A stretch of 64,000 bases of DNA, taken from NCBI GenBank assembly GCA_947650365.1, contig OX393549.1:16476396-16540395 (forward strand), in the 5' to 3' direction. Origin of the DNA: Chamaelirium japonicum. Taxonomy: Eukaryota; Streptophyta; Magnoliopsida; Liliales; Melanthiaceae. Of this stretch, positions 42,001-48,000 are shown piece after piece. The translations under genes and the position numbers were made by a program. Below the pieces are notes generated by a model, which did not search any database, was not told the DNA's origin, and saw nothing but the letters and a program-made list of their open reading frames with translations. How positions within the stretch are numbered: the stretch's first letter is position 1; each line of letters starts with the position of its first letter.

Positions 42001-45000
42001 GGAGTAGTGCCGCTCCGATCTTCTTCTCCGGCCTTTGCTTCTGGCGTCTTCGGAGTCGAAGGGTTGTTGGAGACGACGGGATGATGCCGCTCCGATCTTC
42101 TTCTCCGGCCTTTGCTTCTGACGTCTTCGGAGTTGAAGGCTTTGTTGAAGATAACGGGTGTAGCGCCGCTTCGGGTATCCTTCTCCAAGCTTTCTTCTTC
42201 GTGAATGGAGCGGATGCTTGTTGAAGAAGACGGGGTGATGCTGCTTCGTTCTTCTTCTCCGAGCTTTTGGGCTTGATCGGAGCCGAAGGCTTGTTGGAGA
42301 CGACGGGGTAGTGACGCTCCGATCTTCTTCTCCGGCCTTTGCTTCTGGCATCTTCGGAGTCAAAGGGTTGTTGGAGACGACGGGGTGATGCCGCTCCGAT
42401 CTTCTTCTCCGGCCTTTGCTTCTGGCGTCTTCGGAGTTAAAGGTTTGTTCTTCTCCGAGTTTTCTTCTTCTTGCACGGAGTCGAAGGCTTGATCTTCTTG
42501 TGCAAGGGTCTTCACTTTGATGAGGGCTTTCAATGGACTAAGCCGGTCCCGAAGGGATAGGCTTGTCCGTGCCTCGTGAAGCCTTGGGTCGATGAAGAGC
42601 GCATCTCCTCTTCTACAGAGCTTCTTCGCTTCTTGCCCTCCGACCTCTTGAGCCTTCCCCCTCAAGTTTAATTTGAATCCCTTAATATCTCTCCCATAAC
42701 TACCCAAGATTTATTCTTCAATTGAAGAGGGGAATAAACCTTTATTTGCTTTCCTTTTCTGGCGACGTAATTATGGCTCAATCCTTTTTGGATTTATTTG
42801 ATTCTTGCACATAAAGTCGATGGCGACCTGAGTTCGTTTCTTGTCCGTCGGATCGAGAAATCGGCGCAGATCTACGTTTATGTAGACGTCATACACAACC
42901 TCCCCCCGCGCATGGCGGTATTTCTTTCCTTTTTCTTCCTTTCTTTCCTTTTTTTTTATTTCCTTTATTTTCTTTCTTTTTTTCTTTTCTTTTCTTTCTT
43001 TCTTTCTTTTCTTTCTTTTCTTTTCTTTCTCTGCATGGCCAGCCACCCCCTAAGGGGTTCGGATTTCTATAGGGGGGCCGGGTGGGCCCCACTTGGGGAT
43101 GGGCCCACCCGGCCTCTTTTTTGGCGCGGGTCGGGTCCGGTTTGCCACCCTTGAGTCGGTGCATACGAGTCGAGTCCGGGTCCAAGTGTGTGTCGGGTTT
43201 GCCTCCGCATTTGTGCATGCGAGTCAGGTCCGGGTTAGACACAATTTGTGTGTCTACAGCCATGTTCTTTAGTTGATTGTATTCCTTTTCATAACTTAAA
43301 GACAATCCTCCATAAGACCTTGCCTATGGCCGATCTACGCCCTATCGAAAGGATATACTTATATGTGGGAACAACTAAAGATTATCTATGCTCCGATTCT
43401 CCTACTCTACTTTGGAGGATGCCTATTGTTTACATCTTAAGCATGAGTTGAACCTACCAGCCTAACCATTCATTCAGTGGTTTCTCCATGACCCTTAACA
43501 CTACTCATCTAGACAGATATACATTTGTTCTGGATGTGATGGATGACATCGATCATGAACTCCAATGCAGAAGGTATTGTCTTCTACAGGTCGGCCACAT
43601 CATCAATGGAGATTCCATCCCTAGAGGAACTTATACCAATACATATACATGTACCTCTCGATGAGCCTTCACCTTTATAACCATCTCTAGTCGAGTCACC
43701 ACTTCCCATGGAATTGATTCCTCTAGCTGTGACACTTGTGGATCTTCGGCCACCAGTCGAACTACATCACTTCAACTTTCTTGGGGTAGATTAACAACCA
43801 AGAGCTCACATGTTCCTTCACTTCATCTCCATTTGAACAAGTCAACTTTTGAGCTATCATGACATTCTGCCCCCACGATAGCTTTCGCCTGGTTGCACTA
43901 GCATTTCCACAAATTTTTGTCCCCACTCAATGTCAATAAATCATTTGCATGGGACCCATGAGGTAATCATAGTACAATACTACATTTATTATTCCGCCTA
44001 CACCATCAGATTCTATCACTTATGATTCATTGCATACTATCAGAGTGTTAGACTATCATTATGTGTTTCATCATATCATGTTATCAGTACTAAGCCTAGG
44101 ACATCAAAACATTCATGACATGCATATCGAGCTGAGGAGCGAGGCAGGATTATGGGGATCCACTGACACCGAGAATATTGACCTTGCTTTGTACTAGACC
44201 TTTTTGCTTAGTGGAATGCTTTCACCATCCAGTTCGTCAGCGTGGTTTTTCCACGGTTAGCTATTTCCTAGTAAAACTATCGCTATGTCCTTTACTTTTT
44301 CATTCATACGAAGCCTTGAATGTTTGGTCCCTTTAACTTGTGATAATCCATAAAACTACATTTGCTTGTTTGCTTGAGGGGCGAAGGAGTGAACACACAA
44401 TATTAATCTACCTCCATAATCCACTTAATCGATTAGAAGTGAGAAGAGGACATAATTGAAGATTAAAATTTTAATCTACCACGAGTCTTGTTCGTGCCTT
44501 CCACTAAGACGATCTGGAGTAAGCTTTGCTAGATCATCGTCTCGTGTCAATTTAGACCTATGTGGCTTTTCAATTGGTACCGAGCATTGTTTTCTTCGTT
44601 GGCTCTTTAGACCAAGGTAGATCTGCTTAAATTAATTGCTTTTGTATTTCTCGATGTCTACCTAAAGAGAGGGTTGTGCCATCAATCGTCCACCGTTTTT
44701 TGACGGTGCCAACTATAGAAGAACGGCCAAAACTAGATTATGGTTCATTGAGAACCCTAATCTCTTTTATATTTTTAATAAAGGCAGAAATTACAATCAA
44801 GTCCATAGACTTATACTAATTAATATAAAGAACAAAATCTTCAAAACTCCTCAAGCTGGAGCAAAGATATCAGACATGCCTAGCTTGGATATAGTAGAAA
44901 GAAGACGAGTAGGTCCAACAGCCTTGGTAAAAGCATCAGCAATCTGGGCAGTAGATGGAACGAACACTGGAGTGATGGTACCAAACCGAACATGGTCCCG

Positions 45001-48000
45001 GAGGAAGTGAATATCAACCTCAATATGCTTTGTCCTCTCATGAAGAACAGAATCGGAAGCAAGCATAATTGGTGACTGGTTATCACAGAAGAGACACAAA
45101 AACCCAAGCTATGCTAGAAGAGAATGTAACAAAATCAATTCAGTAGTCCCCTATGCCATAGCACAATATTCAGCCTCAACAGAAGAATGAGAAACAACAT
45201 GCTGGTTTTTGCTTTTCCATGAAATGAGATGCGCACCATAAAATGTGCAAAATCCAGAAGTAGAGCGACGATCTATAAGGGAACCCACATAATGGGAGTC
45301 AATATAACAAGCCAACTCTGATCCATCCTGAGCCCTATAGAAAAGCCCAAGTCCAGGAGCAGCTTAAAGATAGCGTAGAATCCTCACAGCCGCCTCCATG
45401 TGTGATGTGCAGGGAGCGTGCATAAACTAACTAACCACACTAATCACAAAGCAAATATCAGGGCGAGTATGCGTCAGATAGATCAATCGGCCAACAATAC
45501 ACTGATAGGAACTAGGATCAAGAAGATCACCAGACTTTGCATGAAGACGGATCCATTGGTATACTCACCGATCTACACCCAAGACTAGTGTCACGCAATA
45601 GATCTAGGGTATACTTCTGCTGAGAGATGGAGATACCCTGTCGTGAGCGATCTATCTCAATTCCCAGAAGTAACGAAGGAGACCAAGGTCCTTTACTTCG
45701 AATGCTGTCTGAAGAGTAGTCTTGACAGTAGTAATCCCAGCTGCATCATCTCCAGTAAGAATAATATCAACATACACCAGAACAATAGCACGTCGACCCT
45801 CTGTAGTGGTCTTGATGAAGCATGTCGGATCAGTGTGATACCGAGTGAATCCGATTCGAAGAATCACAATACTAAAGCGCTAAAACCAAGCCCTGGGAGA
45901 CTGCTTCAAGCTGTAGAGAGATTTAAGCAAGCGACAAACTTTGCCCGAATACTCCCCCTGAAGACGATACCCAGGAGGGGGATCCATATAAATCTCCTCG
46001 GCCAAATGACTATAAAGAAACACATTCTTGATATCAAGCTGATGAAGAGGTCAAAAGTGGCTAGCAACAAGAGAGAGTAGTAAACGAACACTAGTTAGCT
46101 TGGCAACATGCACAAAAGTAGCACCAAACTCATCAGTAAACTGAGTGAAACCATGAGCAACCAGTCTAGCTTTGTAGTGATCAAGAGATCCATCAGCACG
46201 ATACTTGACGGTGTAGGCCCACTTACATCCAACAGTACGCTTCCCGAGGGGTAGAGGAACCAATGACCAAGTGTCATTATGACGCAAGGCAGACATCTCA
46301 GTATCCATAGCTTTGACCCACTCAGGGTCACGAAGAGCCTCAGCAGTAGAACAGGGAATACAAAGAGTTTGTAGCGGTAAGGTACACATGATTTGTATGG
46401 GAAAAATCCTGATAAGAGGTAACACTTGCCAAAAGGTGATCAATAACCTATGCTATCAAAATCGGGACTAGGCGGCGACTAGTCCCTAGGCGGCATTTTG
46501 CCGACCGACTAATTCTAATTCTTTTATAGTTGGGCGAAATCCTGACTAGTCCCCGACTAGCGACTGGGACTAGTCCCCAGGCAGCATTCTGCAAGTAATT
46601 TTTTTTGCAAGGAGTCTTTGCAAGCAATTTTGTTTGAATTTTTTTGCATTGCCTCGAAGTCTTGAGTCGCAACTATGGCTTTTCCCTATAATTATCTATT
46701 GAGGACTTGAGAATCTGAGATAAAAACATAAACAAATAATTATTGTTTATTTATTGATATCCATATAACTCTATAATCAAAATTAGGGTTGTTCACATAT
46801 TAAACATTAGCAAACAAATATTGTGATGAATTCTTAGTTCTGAGTCTTCTGATATGGGCATGAAGCCAAAGCAACTGTGTTCTGTTACTTATGTATTTAT
46901 ACCCATGCTGTGAAGTGTGAAGGCATGCATTGTTATTGACCGACAAATATAATATACTTATTGACATTTATGCTAGTTCATATATCATACATGTTTAGGG
47001 AGTGGGGAGAGGTTAGAATAAGTTTTGACTGACTAGTCCCGAATTAGTCCCGACTATTCCTAATCGGCCCTTGGCCGACTAGGGGGGCCGATATTGACTT
47101 TGATTTCATAGCCAGTAACACAAGTACGCTTGCCCTTGCGAAGAGCAATAAGCAAGTTATCAGAAAGAGCAAGAGGAATGATTATAGAGGAAGGTATACC
47201 TGACTCCGGAGGAGGTTCTGGCATAGGGAGAAGAGTAGGCTGAACAACTGAAGCTGGTGCGATCGCCGGTGATGTCTATGTAATAGGCGGGCGAGAAGGC
47301 AGCATACTGGGGGTAGGAAAGACAGGCATAGGCTGAGCAGTAGTAGACGACATAGGAGCAGACAGTAAGGTAGGTGAAGGCAACACCCGAAAATAAGACT
47401 CATCCTCATAAAAGGTGGCATCCATAGAATGATAAACCCGACGTGAATTTGGTTCAAGGCAAAGATAGGCTTTGACACCAAAAGAGTAACCAAGAAAGAC
47501 ACACCGAATAGACTTGTCAAGTTTAGACCGAGGACTACGGTCCTGCACAAAACACACACCCAAAGACATGTAACGGAATAGAAAAGAGGGGTTGGTCAGG
47601 ATGAAGAACCTGAAATGGGGGTGCCTATTAAGTGAACGGGATGGAGTGCGGTTGATCAAATAAGTAGCAGTAAGAATAGCAGAACTCCAAAAAGATTTCG
47701 AAACCGACATCCGCGAATAACACACCGAAAAACATTCAATAAATGATGATTCTTCCGCTCTGCCACACCATTCTGCTCAGGTATATAAGGGCATGAAAAT
47801 TGATGAAGGGTATCCTGTTCAGCAAGAAAAGAAGTAAAAGAACGAGAGGTATATTCACCACCATTATCAGAACGAAGAACACGAACACGAGCACCATACT
47901 AAGTTAGTATCATAGCAGAGAATTGACAGTACATAGCAAACACATCAACTTGCGTTTCATGAGATAAACCCAACAACGAGAAAAGTCATCAATAAAGGTA

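Noticed and set aside
41330..42363. Minus-strand open frames of 172-233 codons rich in Arg, Lys, Ser and Pro
   Set aside because: They lie in a GC-rich tandem array. Repeat copies are in different frames, so no protein repeat is conserved.
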